Source: a virus
Direction: 5' to 3' (one strand)
Length of the DNA: 64,000 nt
IMG/VR virus record: IMGVR_UViG_3300007960_000014
Coordinates: 1 to 64,000 of that record
In this document: piece by piece, positions 50,501 to 59,561 of the stretch
Numbering within the stretch: the stretch's first letter is position 1
How the letters are laid out: the number at the start of each line of letters is the position of its first letter
The notes under the pieces: model-generated
What the model was told of the DNA's origin: nothing
What the model saw: the letters and a program-made list of their open reading frames with translations, nothing else
Database searches by the model: none
Translations under genes and position numbers: made by a program

Positions 50501-52976
50501 TTCCCCTGGTGTTAGGACCGAGATTTTCACCGAGGGTTAACGACGCACTAGCATAAAGCCCAACATCTCCGGAAGCTCCAGCGCCGTCGCCTGCCGACAC
50601 GAAAGACTTTATTGAGTTTGGCGCATCGTCAGTCTTGAACTCACTTTGAAAGGAGCCATATCTTCTAACTGCTTCATAGATAGCAACGCCTTTTCTTTGT
50701 TCTTCACTTAGAGTAGGGTACTCTTCAGCGGTTGGGAAATCTGTGTTTATGTCTATTGGGTCATAGACTATGTAATTCCCATCAGGGTCCTGTTCATTCC
50801 ATCTACATGTACCACCCCTAAGAGCTGGTTCATCTAAGAGGTTTCTCCCGGAGGTTCCCGGAAGGTATCTATTTTCTATAGTTGTTGTTGGGGGAAGCGG
50901 ATTGTTTACGAGTTTAGCTAATCCCCCCGTGCCGTGAGTTCCCACCCAAGAAGACACGATATTGTTTTGCATGGCGACAGTATTAGTTTCTTGTAGCTGT
51001 CCTTTTATAACCATACACATGCCAGCGTCTGTGTTTTGTTCTTCTGGCGTATACCCGTCACCGCTAAGGTCGACTCCCCCGTAAATTCTACTAAGAGTGT
51101 GTAGTGGAGTGTACTCTCTTAGAACATCAGAGATTCCTCTAATATCAAACGCAGTTAATTTATCAGTGCCGTTAAGAGAAGCTTCGGGCAGAACTAAGTA
51201 TAAGTTAGAAGACTTAGAGCTCCAATAATCTAGAACTGAAATCTCTTGATTTGTTCCACCATCTACAACCGCAGAAAAGTTAGGAGCAATTGAGTTACCG
51301 GATGTGAAGAACTTAAGACCATTGTTGTCCCCAAAGAAGAAGTCTGCAGTGGATTCAGTCCCTAGCGTAGTGGAGCTGAGGATATAGTTTTCTAGTGCAT
51401 CTACAAACGAAGAAGGAACTCTAAATCCAAAACTAGCATTTTCTTGGCAATCTCCTTCTAGAGCTTTCCTTAGGTACACAAGAACTTCATTAGTTATTCG
51501 CGTGTTCTTGTAAAACGTATCATACTCAAATGGAGGTACAGCTAGTGTATATCCTTGTCTAGCTTCAAATCCAACACCCTTTGAAATATCTGCTAAAGAT
51601 TTATGATTAAATCTCATAAACCCTGTGTTCTTTTCGATGAATTCTAAGATAGCATCTACAGAGAACCTAATGTTTTTGTCATGGTCATAGGGGTCGATAT
51701 TAATCGTAAGACCAGATACATTATTTACTTGGGTTTGTAGGTAAGTTGATAGAGACGAAAAATCAACGCAAGTGGGAGATTCCGTCTTAAGAGTATAATA
51801 AATTAGATTGGGCAGGTACGACTCCCAACACTCTCTTATATCTGACGAAGCATCAAACGTACTAAGCTCTTTTGGGAATACAATCTTTATGGCATCTACT
51901 AAAGCCTGTCTTGTTCCTTTTGCTTTGTAAGTGTAAACCGCTCTACGCAGCTGTCCTCTCCACATAGAAACATCATCGCCTAAGAATCTCCATCCAATAA
52001 CCGAAGCTAAGTGGTCTAAGAATTGAGGAGGACAGTTTTCAATATCAAACAAGTCCTGCATAGATTCAACAATCATGTCCAGGTCGTAAAAAGCCCACGA
52101 AGCAGCTTTCATAAACTTGGTAAAAGGACCAGAAGAATCGAACTTAGAATAAATCAAAGAAGACCCTTCAAGAGCTTCTAGAGAGTTACGAATAAACGGA
52201 GAGTCCTGGTCTTCCTTGTTTAGCCATACAGATAGTAAAGTTTGTAGTCTTTCTAATTGTTGGATGCCCGAAGCAAAGGTAACCCCTGATATAGAGGAAG
52301 TAGGTTTGTCGAACTCTGGGGGAAGGTATCTTCCGAACTCGGGAACAGCATCTCTGTTTTTCCAAATGTATTCAAAAAGCACATTTGCGGCAGTCTCTTC
52401 GGTAAACTCGCCACCATTAGAGTAGTAAGCGCTTGTTACATAGTCTGCTAATACTGCTGATAACTCCGTGGTCGCATTTGCGTTAGACGAAGTATTAAGC
52501 ATGTACAGCAAGCCCACCGTATCAACTAGCCCAGAGTGAACTTGGGCGGATACTGTGTAATCATTATTAGGGTTAGAAGACACCCCAGACACAAAGGTGT
52601 CTGAAAGATGGCTAAGAACCATATTAGGCTGAATTGTTCCCGAAAAATAATTCTTAAAATCATCTTGGTTTTTAAAAGAATTAAAAGATTTATTTAAAGG
52701 AGCTAAGATAGCATCAGTAAATGTATTTGCATCTACTCTTGTAAGTCTATTCTCAGGGACAAAGAAAGGTTTAATAGAACTTAAAGCATACCCAGAGACA
52801 GTAAAGAATGTATCGCACTCATTTGCAGCAAGTAAATACTTTCCTAATAATTTATAAGCTATCTCTTCAACTTTTGTTTCACCTTTTTCTTCTGAAATGT
52901 ATACCTCTGGAAGAAGCTTGGTTATCTTCTCCACATAGTTGTACTTAAATACATCTTCATTACCGCGATAAGGCAT
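47550..52976 (-). CDS. Giant baseplate/tail protein with P2 gpI-like segment (1808 aa)
   Basis: Residues about 308-380 (NCPPQFLDHLASVIGWRF, then RGQLRRAVYTYKAKGTRQALV) match the phage tail protein I (P2 gpI) family, found in wedge proteins that join fibres to the baseplate. N-terminal 300 residues are mostly helical. The rest is beta-rich with lectin/CBM-like segments (GQRYRISFWYRAATGD, NSTLASGTAWHYKEQDF; ENYKIELTASSLA). It follows the gp6-like gene, so a wedge or fibre-socket role, T4 gp7-like in place, is likely. Confidence 0.75.
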   Translation of the reverse strand: MPYRGNEDVFKYNYVEKITKLLPEVYISEEKGETKVEEIAYKLLGKYLLAANECDTFFTVSGYALSSIKPFFVPENRLTRVDANTFTDAILAPLNKSFNSFKNQDDFKNYFSGTIQPNMVLSHLSDTFVSGVSSNPNNDYTVSAQVHSGLVDTVGLLYMLNTSSNANATTELSAVLADYVTSAYYSNGGEFTEETAANVLFEYIWKNRDAVPEFGRYLPPEFDKPTSSISGVTFASGIQQLERLQTLLSVWLNKEDQDSPFIRNSLEALEGSSLIYSKFDSSGPFTKFMKAASWAFYDLDMIVESMQDLFDIENCPPQFLDHLASVIGWRFLGDDVSMWRGQLRRAVYTYKAKGTRQALVDAIKIVFPKELSTFDASSDIRECWESYLPNLIYYTLKTESPTCVDFSSLSTYLQTQVNNVSGLTINIDPYDHDKNIRFSVDAILEFIEKNTGFMRFNHKSLADISKGVGFEARQGYTLAVPPFEYDTFYKNTRITNEVLVYLRKALEGDCQENASFGFRVPSSFVDALENYILSSTTLGTESTADFFFGDNNGLKFFTSGNSIAPNFSAVVDGGTNQEISVLDYWSSKSSNLYLVLPEASLNGTDKLTAFDIRGISDVLREYTPLHTLSRIYGGVDLSGDGYTPEEQNTDAGMCMVIKGQLQETNTVAMQNNIVSSWVGTHGTGGLAKLVNNPLPPTTTIENRYLPGTSGRNLLDEPALRGGTCRWNEQDPDGNYIVYDPIDINTDFPTAEEYPTLSEEQRKGVAIYEAVRRYGSFQSEFKTDDAPNSIKSFVSAGDGAGASGDVGLYASASLTLGENLGPNTRGNVIFMDPSRFTPGQRYRISFWYRAATGDKRDKSISFNIQQAEPFDSEDIETVNLVANNDSTLASGTAWHYKEQDFEYPSDGGSIGVSSTSSLNPSALVGPSVWFGAFAYRRAGGYTTAHSETSVLGIANVKVAPVFWEPAAGLERNSIRRRSYRYLLSGSNYNREGRSAPISNAFATSGRLDLIPTETGYLPQYLPKGFNFSGQNFISPAINAMSGIYDASNTAFIDENVIRGNAPDANILGVPVNLSFPYRAIEELLDCSSSNEKRRQFTKSPKQIFIDYALRRGKDDYSFLDFSEHNMIYSEFGSGFHQLWLDYKDPSKFNLNLSGGGHDALAFAFGPLVFNNDFNTRGPAASATNLPGQDYEFSGLRAYRDGDRTALSSLQFANIAGSDGIVGESFEDPNGRLIAATLRGLIFSQGFGSYKSVFDTYEFGKETNIWANQSILSGIELVCKEGTNNLAVFNYKDFTDGCNPYLTSTALDKSITVFGGKEDVTDKSNALRVRFPLSKNFNLLANGDFKLEPTSARTLESSSLSAVSNWELLDPLRTPRFRSGALPSNYGWVTPSSVNFADYSGVPGTYEDVLVFFSKDNPPTLVGGNEKSMIATVNEGRQEEAVNSPLTLIPGENYKIELTASSLAATAGFGFVLGNVTKNVFYKPSDGTWGTETAFYRLAPAAGEITNKSYTVSKEFNVPVSANIDGNVSQNITFSPTDRWKLWIAPYSSANTGSYTLDMLFKATISKQQSNTLYPNRKYRAEVYVDYHDPEGLTDYLGIRLVTTPNPLVNGSAMKSFAYDWNGVGARWQLNSPGDLSKNMNISMQELPPFIDVLSGSVPQTKKIEFEFTTDNHRGPIDPETRQLMSISRGPEYGNIHTSDTSYTLEFIPLMPERQVISDANRPYIRLRNLNIVDVEYNESVKNLTTTEAKNFLEYFNTLRLTTATRDLAKGEELGLGTKGGARSEYLEPWGGPLESTIDYQVSGWTPYSI

Positions 52977-54619
52977 TATACAAACTCAAAGTTAAGTTCA
53001 AAGTTGTTTAACTGTATGATTTCATTAAAGTTTACGAAAATATCTTCGTCATAATTCGTCACTTTAAAAAATCTAACGTCCGGATTATTCATCACAAAGT
53101 TAGCCAGCTCTGGGAATCTTAAAGGTTTACCAAAATCCATGCTGTCATAGGACAGATATTCTGTTATACTTCTACTCACACCCGCCTTTACATTTTCTTG
53201 GAGCGCTAACTTATTTCTATCTACAAAGACTGTTGCTACTAAATCAACAGTTCTCACTAGACCATCTACAATCGTCAACTCATCAGTAAGCATCTTATAG
53301 CTGTTAAGATGATTTAGTAAGTCTGATTTAAACGGCAAGGATGCTCTCTGCAGTTGGGTGTCTGTAGCTTTAGCTAAAACATAAATATCAATCATGTTTC
53401 CACCTGCTCCAGACTGACGAGCAACAGCTAGAGCTTTGCCCGTTTGACCTGTAGTTCCAGCATAGCTATTTGCAATAGCTGTATAGTCTTCTCCAGTAAC
53501 AGCTCTATACTGAGTTCTGAAGAAGTATGGTGCATATTTCTTTGCGTGAGCAACAGTTTCGGCATTTGCTCCACCAGCAGCCACTGTTGTATTTGTAATT
53601 GTACACTCTACAGGCGAACTTCCATTTTTCAATCCATTAACCTGAGTTCTTATAGCTCCTTCTACAATATCTCCACGGTTACCTCCACCAACTCTATAAA
53701 CTACAGTGTAGTCCTGACCGTTCTGAGGGCTCTTACCTCTGATGTCGTCACCAAACAGTAGGCTGCAAGAATAATCGTCGTTGTAAATTTTCTCAAAGAC
53801 CGCGTCAGTGCTGCCTGAAGCTAGACTAAGGCTTTGGATTTCAGAATATACTTCATCTCCAGACGAGACAAAAATACTTCCTTCGATAATCGAAGGGTCA
53901 GGAACTCTAATTCTCTTGGAAGACTGCGCGGTAGAGAAGGTTCCTTGCAGAGTTTTGTAAGTACCCTCCAATAACACAAGACCCGTGAAGTTAGAGCCCT
54001 CACCATAGCTGTTATAATCCAGAAGAAGGTCTCCCGTTTGGGCGGTAGTTGCTTCATCAATAAGTCCCGTAGCTTTGTTTATTTTATAAAGAGTATAGGT
54101 TAGTTGGGTGTTGTCTCGTTGTGAAGTGGTCGTTACTGTTCTTTGATTACTAGGTATAGTTAATGTATCACCCCCGGCAAAAGATACGCTACTCTCTGGA
54201 GTTAGAAGAGCCGTAGCTTTACTGGCTATCGGACCTTTCATTTTTACTCCAATTAGTTCTAAAACTTTTCTTAAGTTTTCTGGAGTCTTAACAGTGCTTA
54301 AATAAGACTCATTAGCCAAGAAGTCTGCTTTTAAAGAAAGCACTGAAGCTAGGTAGGCAAACAATTCAATAAAAACAACACCTAGGTCTGATTGTACGAA
54401 GTTATTGTAATCATCAGGATATACAGCCTTAACATAATCCATCAAGGCTTCTTTGAATTCATCAAAGTCCGCAACCGAATAATCAATCAGTTGAGATTTG
54501 GCTAGCTCTTGGATTTTACCAAGTCTCATAAAATCTGACTGCACAGTGCCATCAAAAGCCGAAGCGTTATACCTGATAGGGTCGGCAGCAGCGGGAGGAA
54601 TATAATTTAAATTTGCCAT
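52976..54619 (-). CDS. Baseplate wedge protein, gp6/gpJ-like
   Basis: 547 residues. The N-terminal YPDDYNNFVQSDLGVVFIELFAYLASVLSLKADFLANESYL is the conserved signature of the T4 gp6 / P2 gpJ family. Later DYTVVYRVGGGNRGDIVEGAI and YFFRTQYRAVTGEDYTAIA and the C-terminal IDIYVLAKATDTQL fit the same family. It forms the ring around the hub with gp25 and gp53. Immediately upstream of the gp25-like gene's downstream side, in usual T4-like order. Confidence 0.88.
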   Translation of the reverse strand: MANLNYIPPAAADPIRYNASAFDGTVQSDFMRLGKIQELAKSQLIDYSVADFDEFKEALMDYVKAVYPDDYNNFVQSDLGVVFIELFAYLASVLSLKADFLANESYLSTVKTPENLRKVLELIGVKMKGPIASKATALLTPESSVSFAGGDTLTIPSNQRTVTTTSQRDNTQLTYTLYKINKATGLIDEATTAQTGDLLLDYNSYGEGSNFTGLVLLEGTYKTLQGTFSTAQSSKRIRVPDPSIIEGSIFVSSGDEVYSEIQSLSLASGSTDAVFEKIYNDDYSCSLLFGDDIRGKSPQNGQDYTVVYRVGGGNRGDIVEGAIRTQVNGLKNGSSPVECTITNTTVAAGGANAETVAHAKKYAPYFFRTQYRAVTGEDYTAIANSYAGTTGQTGKALAVARQSGAGGNMIDIYVLAKATDTQLQRASLPFKSDLLNHLNSYKMLTDELTIVDGLVRTVDLVATVFVDRNKLALQENVKAGVSRSITEYLSYDSMDFGKPLRFPELANFVMNNPDVRFFKVTNYDEDIFVNFNEIIQLNNFELNFEFV

Positions 54620-55053
54620 TATCTTATTACTACGTCAATAACTTCTTCCTCATAGGGCGTTGCAGTGAAGCCCACATTTAAGGCTACGTAAATGCTGTTG
54701 GGGTCAGACTCAGGACCTTGAACAACTTTTAAATCTTTTACAAAAACTCTAGGTTCGTATACTTGGATAACATTTCTAATATCTCTGTTTAGCTCTTCAA
54801 GAAGCGACCCCGTTAAGGGTTCGAACAATGCTGCTTTTAGATTAGTGCCGTAGTCTGGATACATAACCCGTTCCCCTTTTTGAGTAAGGAGAAGCTGTCT
54901 TAAGTTTTGGTAGACTACTTCCTTATCAAAGCTTTTGGGGAAAAAACCTCCATCCGCAGGAGCCGTGGGCAATGGAAACCTAAGACCGACAATCCTATCT
55001 CTTCTTGAGGTAGTAATGTAGTCTAGGTTATTTGCGAATAGAGTATCAGTCAT
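54619..55053 (-). CDS. Baseplate wedge subunit, gp25-like
   Basis: 144 residues (T4 gp25 132). RRDRIVGLRFPLP leads to VVYQNLRQLLLTQKGERVMYPDYGTNLKAALFEP, the hallmark gp25/GPW segment with the EPR-like contact motif in VYEPRVFVKDLKV. Connects the sheath to the baseplate. TAATG overlap with the gp6-like gene. Strong match despite only moderate sequence conservation at the ends. Confidence 0.9.
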   Translation of the reverse strand: MTDTLFANNLDYITTSRRDRIVGLRFPLPTAPADGGFFPKSFDKEVVYQNLRQLLLTQKGERVMYPDYGTNLKAALFEPLTGSLLEELNRDIRNVIQVYEPRVFVKDLKVVQGPESDPNSIYVALNVGFTATPYEEEVIDVVIR

Positions 55054-55054
55054 T

Positions 55055-58000
55055 TTATGTTATATTAATATTTTTGAAATATCCTTTTTGTGCGTCAAAG
55101 TTTTTCTCAACTTCATTTGTATTTAGGGGTCTTGTGTAAAGCTTAAAACTTCCAACATATCCGTCCAACCCACTTCGAGGAATATTCCTATTTACGCCAG
55201 AGTACGTACACCCTCCAAGACCGGGAGTATGCTGTCCTGTAATTCCACCGCTGGAAACTTCAGCTACCTTGGTAAAATATGTATCATTTGTATTGCTTCC
55301 CAAGAATCCAAATGGAGTGGTATTAAACCCAACCTCCTCTTGGACTTCATACGAACGTGGGCATGTGTCGGTAAACCCTCCACCAATAATCCAAGGAGTT
55401 TGCATCGGTAACTCAGGAGCTATAACTGAACCCTCATGCAAACTTTCCGTGTAATTATCTGCTTTTGAGACGCTGGTTCTAACACCTAGGCTATTTTCAT
55501 ACCCGAAATTCTTTTCTACAAAGCTAGGTACATTTAAGGGCTGCGCGGCGTCTAAGTAGAATGCATCAGATATAGAAGACGATATAAGTTTCTTACCATC
55601 CAGGTAAAGAGAAATTTCGTTTCCTTTATAATTTACTGATACATGGGTGTGCATGAAGGTATCCTGCACACTGCTGATAGAGACTCCCGACAGCGCTCCT
55701 GCTTCTGTAAACACGTCAACAGGAACTTTAAACCCTAACTCTGTGTACGTAGAGTTTGGGTCATAAGGGTTACTAGGAATGCCTGCAATGGCTACGCTGT
55801 GCCCAAACTTTCCATCTGGTTTATTTTGGGATACGGTCGGGAGAACAACAAACTCAAGTTGATTGATGTTACTGTTCGTTGAAGCCATGCCATCAGTGGC
55901 ATTATTTTTCTTATCTCTCCAACCCATAATCAAACCGTGAACTTTAGACGGGTCTCTTTCCTTAGAGACTCTACCATCAGGCAAAATTGTGTTTGGGTTT
56001 TCAGTTACAGCACCAGCGCTTCCTAAGCCCAGAGCTTGACCTGAGTTTTCACAGCCAAAAATAACACGGTACCTATGCCAGCTTCTCAAAGAACTCCATA
56101 CCTCTGGGATGTGAGCCCAGAAATCCACTGAGAATCCTGCATCAGAGTATGTTAGTCCGTCAAGACTTTCCGTAAACGGAGTTAGCTCACCCTTACTAAT
56201 ATTATTTTTTAGCCTGACGTAACTTCCGTTCGGCACATTAGAGTACCAGGGTTCTGGAGAGAACTGTCCTTCTGCATCATACAAAACGCCTCGCAAATAA
56301 GGAATTGATAATCCTGAAGGGAATACGTCCGTGGCAGTTTTACCAACCAGTTTTCCGTTTAGGTGAGTGTATGATGAAGCTTTATTATCTAACTTATAAT
56401 CTAAGGAAGACGGAGCCTCGACATCACCTTTCAAGAAGTTGTAACATACAATCAGGGAATCCGTCTCGATACCGTCATCAAGAGATTTTATAAAAGGCTT
56501 AACACTAGAAACAGATGCGTAGTCTGCAGGGCTGGTTTCTATGTGGGGGAAATCTGTGTTGCCTTCTGGTGATACATTTAAATCTCTTAGGAATACCGTG
56601 TTTTGGTTTGCCGCTTTTATAAACTTAGGAGCAATAGGTAGAATAATCCCTGAAACATCCGCAGACTGTAGGAGAGCTTCTTGTTGGAATTGTAAATCAG
56701 GGACAAGACCGCTCCCTTTTAAATAACCAAAATCGTTCAAAGGGATTCTGTCTAATATTTTATGAACTGTAACTCCCCGTTCCTGGGTTTCGGTATTAAA
56801 GTATACTATGTTGTCTGGAGATATGGTATATCCCGGAGGGAAGTTTTCTATATCATACCTAGCACCAGACGAATCTAAGATATACCCTCCGCCTAAAGGA
56901 AAAGTTTTTTCCGTGATGGTGTAAGTTCCATACAAGCCAGCAACTTGAAGCTGCTTTCTTCTTTTTCTAATTTTATCGTCGTAGCTATATGCGATAGCCG
57001 CAATACTTCTATAGTAGTTTTGTACTATAGCCGATGACCTAGTGTACCCTGAAGCAACAAGTTCTGATATTTGACCGGAGACTTCATTAGTTTGAATTGC
57101 CTTGTCTGAGATAAACGACTGTAGGATGTCGTCATTCTTATACAAGAATTCAACAACGTCATTAGTCTCTGTGTATTCGTCACTGAATACGGTATTTGAG
57201 TAGTCTTTTAACCTATCTTCATGCAGCAAAACACCTTTACCACCTTTGTTCGGGTTGTACTTTAACTGCCAGTTGCTCGCTAGGATTTCTTGGGCAACTA
57301 CATTAGGCACTCCTCCTCCACGAGAATCGTAGTATAGACCATCGCGGGATAAAATAAACTTTCCTGAGGTGGAAATTGGAGGACCAAAGATAATATCGAA
57401 AGGATTTTCTTCTTCTTCCGTCTCCTCTTGTACAGCCTTGAACTGTGCTTGGTATGCTGCTATGCCTGCCGCGTTTTGTTCGTAAGGCTTTACAATATTG
57501 TTTAGTGCGAACTCTTTGTATCTTTCTATTCTTGCTAGGTCTCCTGGCTCTAAAGAATCAACATACTCCGAAAGGTCTGGGTTAGACCAATCAATCTTGG
57601 GCTCGGTAAGGGTTCCGTCAGCTCTGCCTTGCAGGGTTTCACTAACTTTTTGAGAATCAGCTAACAGCTTAATAATTAATGCCATTACAGCAGCGCGAAG
57701 AGCGGTAAGAATAGCTAACTTAATCGCTGCGATAAGAATCATCGCTAGGCTGCTGAACGGATTCGAAATCCCAAAAGCGTTTAATTCAAGTCCTAATGTT
57801 GGAATACTACCAATACAAGCTACGTCAATCGTATCGATTTGAAATGGGTTCCCTATAGATGTAAGATTTTCTAAAGAGGTAATGGCTTCACCCAATGCGT
57901 CGTCGGGTTCGTTTTGAATCGCCTCTAACTCTGCAATCTGAGCATCAAGACTAAGTAACTCCGCTTGAAGACCGCTTAGTTTTTCGCTGATAGCATTATT

Positions 58001-58117
58001 AATAAGGGTAAGAATCTGAGACGAAAGCAAGCTCAATACACAAGTGCTTATCTCTTGACCTATATCAAGAGCTGCAGTTTCAGCTGTTCCCTGAAAAATA
58101 TCTTCGTACGAAACCAT
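55055..58117 (-). CDS. Baseplate-region structural protein with LamG-like C-terminal domain
   Basis: 1020 residues. The first about 170 residues are helical with coiled coil (KLSGLQAELLSLDAQIAELE) and hydrophobic helices (AILTALRAAVMALIIKLLAD) possibly buried in the particle. The C-terminal part from about residue 655 to the end is a concanavalin/laminin-G-like domain: AGFSVDFWAHIPEVWSSL, HTHVSVNYKGNEISLYLDGK, YVGSFKLYTRPLN. Such domains bind carbohydrate. Sits between gp25 and spike genes, so baseplate or fibre. Confidence 0.7.
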   Translation of the reverse strand: MVSYEDIFQGTAETAALDIGQEISTCVLSLLSSQILTLINNAISEKLSGLQAELLSLDAQIAELEAIQNEPDDALGEAITSLENLTSIGNPFQIDTIDVACIGSIPTLGLELNAFGISNPFSSLAMILIAAIKLAILTALRAAVMALIIKLLADSQKVSETLQGRADGTLTEPKIDWSNPDLSEYVDSLEPGDLARIERYKEFALNNIVKPYEQNAAGIAAYQAQFKAVQEETEEEENPFDIIFGPPISTSGKFILSRDGLYYDSRGGGVPNVVAQEILASNWQLKYNPNKGGKGVLLHEDRLKDYSNTVFSDEYTETNDVVEFLYKNDDILQSFISDKAIQTNEVSGQISELVASGYTRSSAIVQNYYRSIAAIAYSYDDKIRKRRKQLQVAGLYGTYTITEKTFPLGGGYILDSSGARYDIENFPPGYTISPDNIVYFNTETQERGVTVHKILDRIPLNDFGYLKGSGLVPDLQFQQEALLQSADVSGIILPIAPKFIKAANQNTVFLRDLNVSPEGNTDFPHIETSPADYASVSSVKPFIKSLDDGIETDSLIVCYNFLKGDVEAPSSLDYKLDNKASSYTHLNGKLVGKTATDVFPSGLSIPYLRGVLYDAEGQFSPEPWYSNVPNGSYVRLKNNISKGELTPFTESLDGLTYSDAGFSVDFWAHIPEVWSSLRSWHRYRVIFGCENSGQALGLGSAGAVTENPNTILPDGRVSKERDPSKVHGLIMGWRDKKNNATDGMASTNSNINQLEFVVLPTVSQNKPDGKFGHSVAIAGIPSNPYDPNSTYTELGFKVPVDVFTEAGALSGVSISSVQDTFMHTHVSVNYKGNEISLYLDGKKLISSSISDAFYLDAAQPLNVPSFVEKNFGYENSLGVRTSVSKADNYTESLHEGSVIAPELPMQTPWIIGGGFTDTCPRSYEVQEEVGFNTTPFGFLGSNTNDTYFTKVAEVSSGGITGQHTPGLGGCTYSGVNRNIPRSGLDGYVGSFKLYTRPLNTNEVEKNFDAQKGYFKNINIT

Positions 58118-58130
58118 AAGTTATTTAGAG

Positions 58131-59561
58131 CTATCCTAAGACTAATATGGGTTTCCCATCAACGCTAATTGTTGGGCATGTATGAATGTCTACACCAAGA
58201 ATACTTCTTAGTCCTAAAGATACCGTTGGGTGACCTACAAAATTAACAACGGTTCCTGAATCAACAGTAACAACACCAGTAAATGTGCTTGCTCCAGTAA
58301 AAGATTGCAACCCATTAAACTCAGTATCTCCATTAAAAGTAGTTTGCCCTGTTATAGCCGCAGTAGAAGCCATGCTAACTGCTCCTCCTATATTAACGAT
58401 GCCTTCTAAATTTATTACCGGAGAAGTTACGGAATATTCTGTAGTTGCGGAATGGCTTTGAGTAAGGAAAGTTGAGGTAAACTCGCCTAACAAGGATTGT
58501 ATTTGAACTCCTAAGGGAGTAAATGTTTGAAACGTTAACGCTCCTTCCGTCAAAGGCTTGGAGTTTATTGGATTGACCAAAACGCCGCAACCTAAAAATA
58601 AGGACGGGTCGGTAGGAACTAGTTGTGCGCTACCCGGAGTTGAGACAACTTCCGCTGTATCCGCTACGATTCCTGCGCCCACTGGAGCTGTGGGGTTTGT
58701 TGTCGCAAGAAAATCAAAACCCGCCTGCCCAAAGGTGCTAACTGTGCCTCTACTTGATTCAATATTTATTGAGCCCGCCTGAGTTCTATTGTTTACGTTT
58801 ACGGTACCGCCGCTGTTTTTTATATTTTTTATTCCAATATCAATCAAACCTCCTTCCGTAGTAAGCTCCGCTTTATTCTTTGCGTGAACTTCGACTGAAT
58901 CGGTAAACTCGTCAATCTGAACTCGATTGTTGTTTCTATCCGAAAGAAGGATTCTGCTTTTGCTGGGCTCTACCTTATCTTTCTCCCCGGTTATTTTGTT
59001 TGGGAGTTTTCTTGGATTAGGACCTGAAGGAAATCCAGGAGGGTTTTCCTCCATTAAAAGTTTTTTACCAGAAGCTGTTTTTAATTCTACGTAATCACCT
59101 CCAGCCTCTGAGCCTTTTGAACTCATTCTCAGCCTTGCTCCTTTCTTATCTCTTAATTGGACTACTGCGGGGACACCATGTTCTTTGGTGTATGCGTCAG
59201 GGGGAACTTGTCCAAAAACATTAAGCGCTCTACCTTGAGTATTTGCATCTTGCCCTTCAATAACTTCAGGGTATTTTGCTACGTCTGTAGTGGAGTGAGG
59301 AGTCGTTTCTTTATCTAATCCCAGAATAGAGGGTTGTGCTACCTGATTTATCCAATAATACGACTTTTGGTTCTTTTTTATATAAGCACAAACAACCATT
59401 ACATACTCCCCTTTGCCCGGAATGGCGAACATGTTTGGCGGTCCTGCGTAGTAGACAGGCTCGTCGGGACTTATAAGAGGATTCTCTACAAAAATCTTCC
59501 CGTCAGGCGCATCTGATGTTACCTGTGTTACTTTTGCTACGAGAAGAGGAATGTTTTCCAT
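58131..59561 (-). CDS. Baseplate central spike, gp5/gpV-like
   Basis: 476 residues. An N-terminal OB-type fold (VAKVTQVTSDAPDGKIFVE, FAIPGKGEYVMVV) leads to charged middle and then a repetitive beta stretch from about residue 245: short strands with T/V/F alternating (EFNGLQSFTGASTFTGVVTV), a triple-stranded helix like the gp5/gpV needle. Tip: GVDIHTCPTISVDGKPILV, with one His that could hold metal. No lysozyme domain visible, unlike T4 gp5. Confidence 0.7.
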   Translation of the reverse strand: MENIPLLVAKVTQVTSDAPDGKIFVENPLISPDEPVYYAGPPNMFAIPGKGEYVMVVCAYIKKNQKSYYWINQVAQPSILGLDKETTPHSTTDVAKYPEVIEGQDANTQGRALNVFGQVPPDAYTKEHGVPAVVQLRDKKGARLRMSSKGSEAGGDYVELKTASGKKLLMEENPPGFPSGPNPRKLPNKITGEKDKVEPSKSRILLSDRNNNRVQIDEFTDSVEVHAKNKAELTTEGGLIDIGIKNIKNSGGTVNVNNRTQAGSINIESSRGTVSTFGQAGFDFLATTNPTAPVGAGIVADTAEVVSTPGSAQLVPTDPSLFLGCGVLVNPINSKPLTEGALTFQTFTPLGVQIQSLLGEFTSTFLTQSHSATTEYSVTSPVINLEGIVNIGGAVSMASTAAITGQTTFNGDTEFNGLQSFTGASTFTGVVTVDSGTVVNFVGHPTVSLGLRSILGVDIHTCPTISVDGKPILVLG

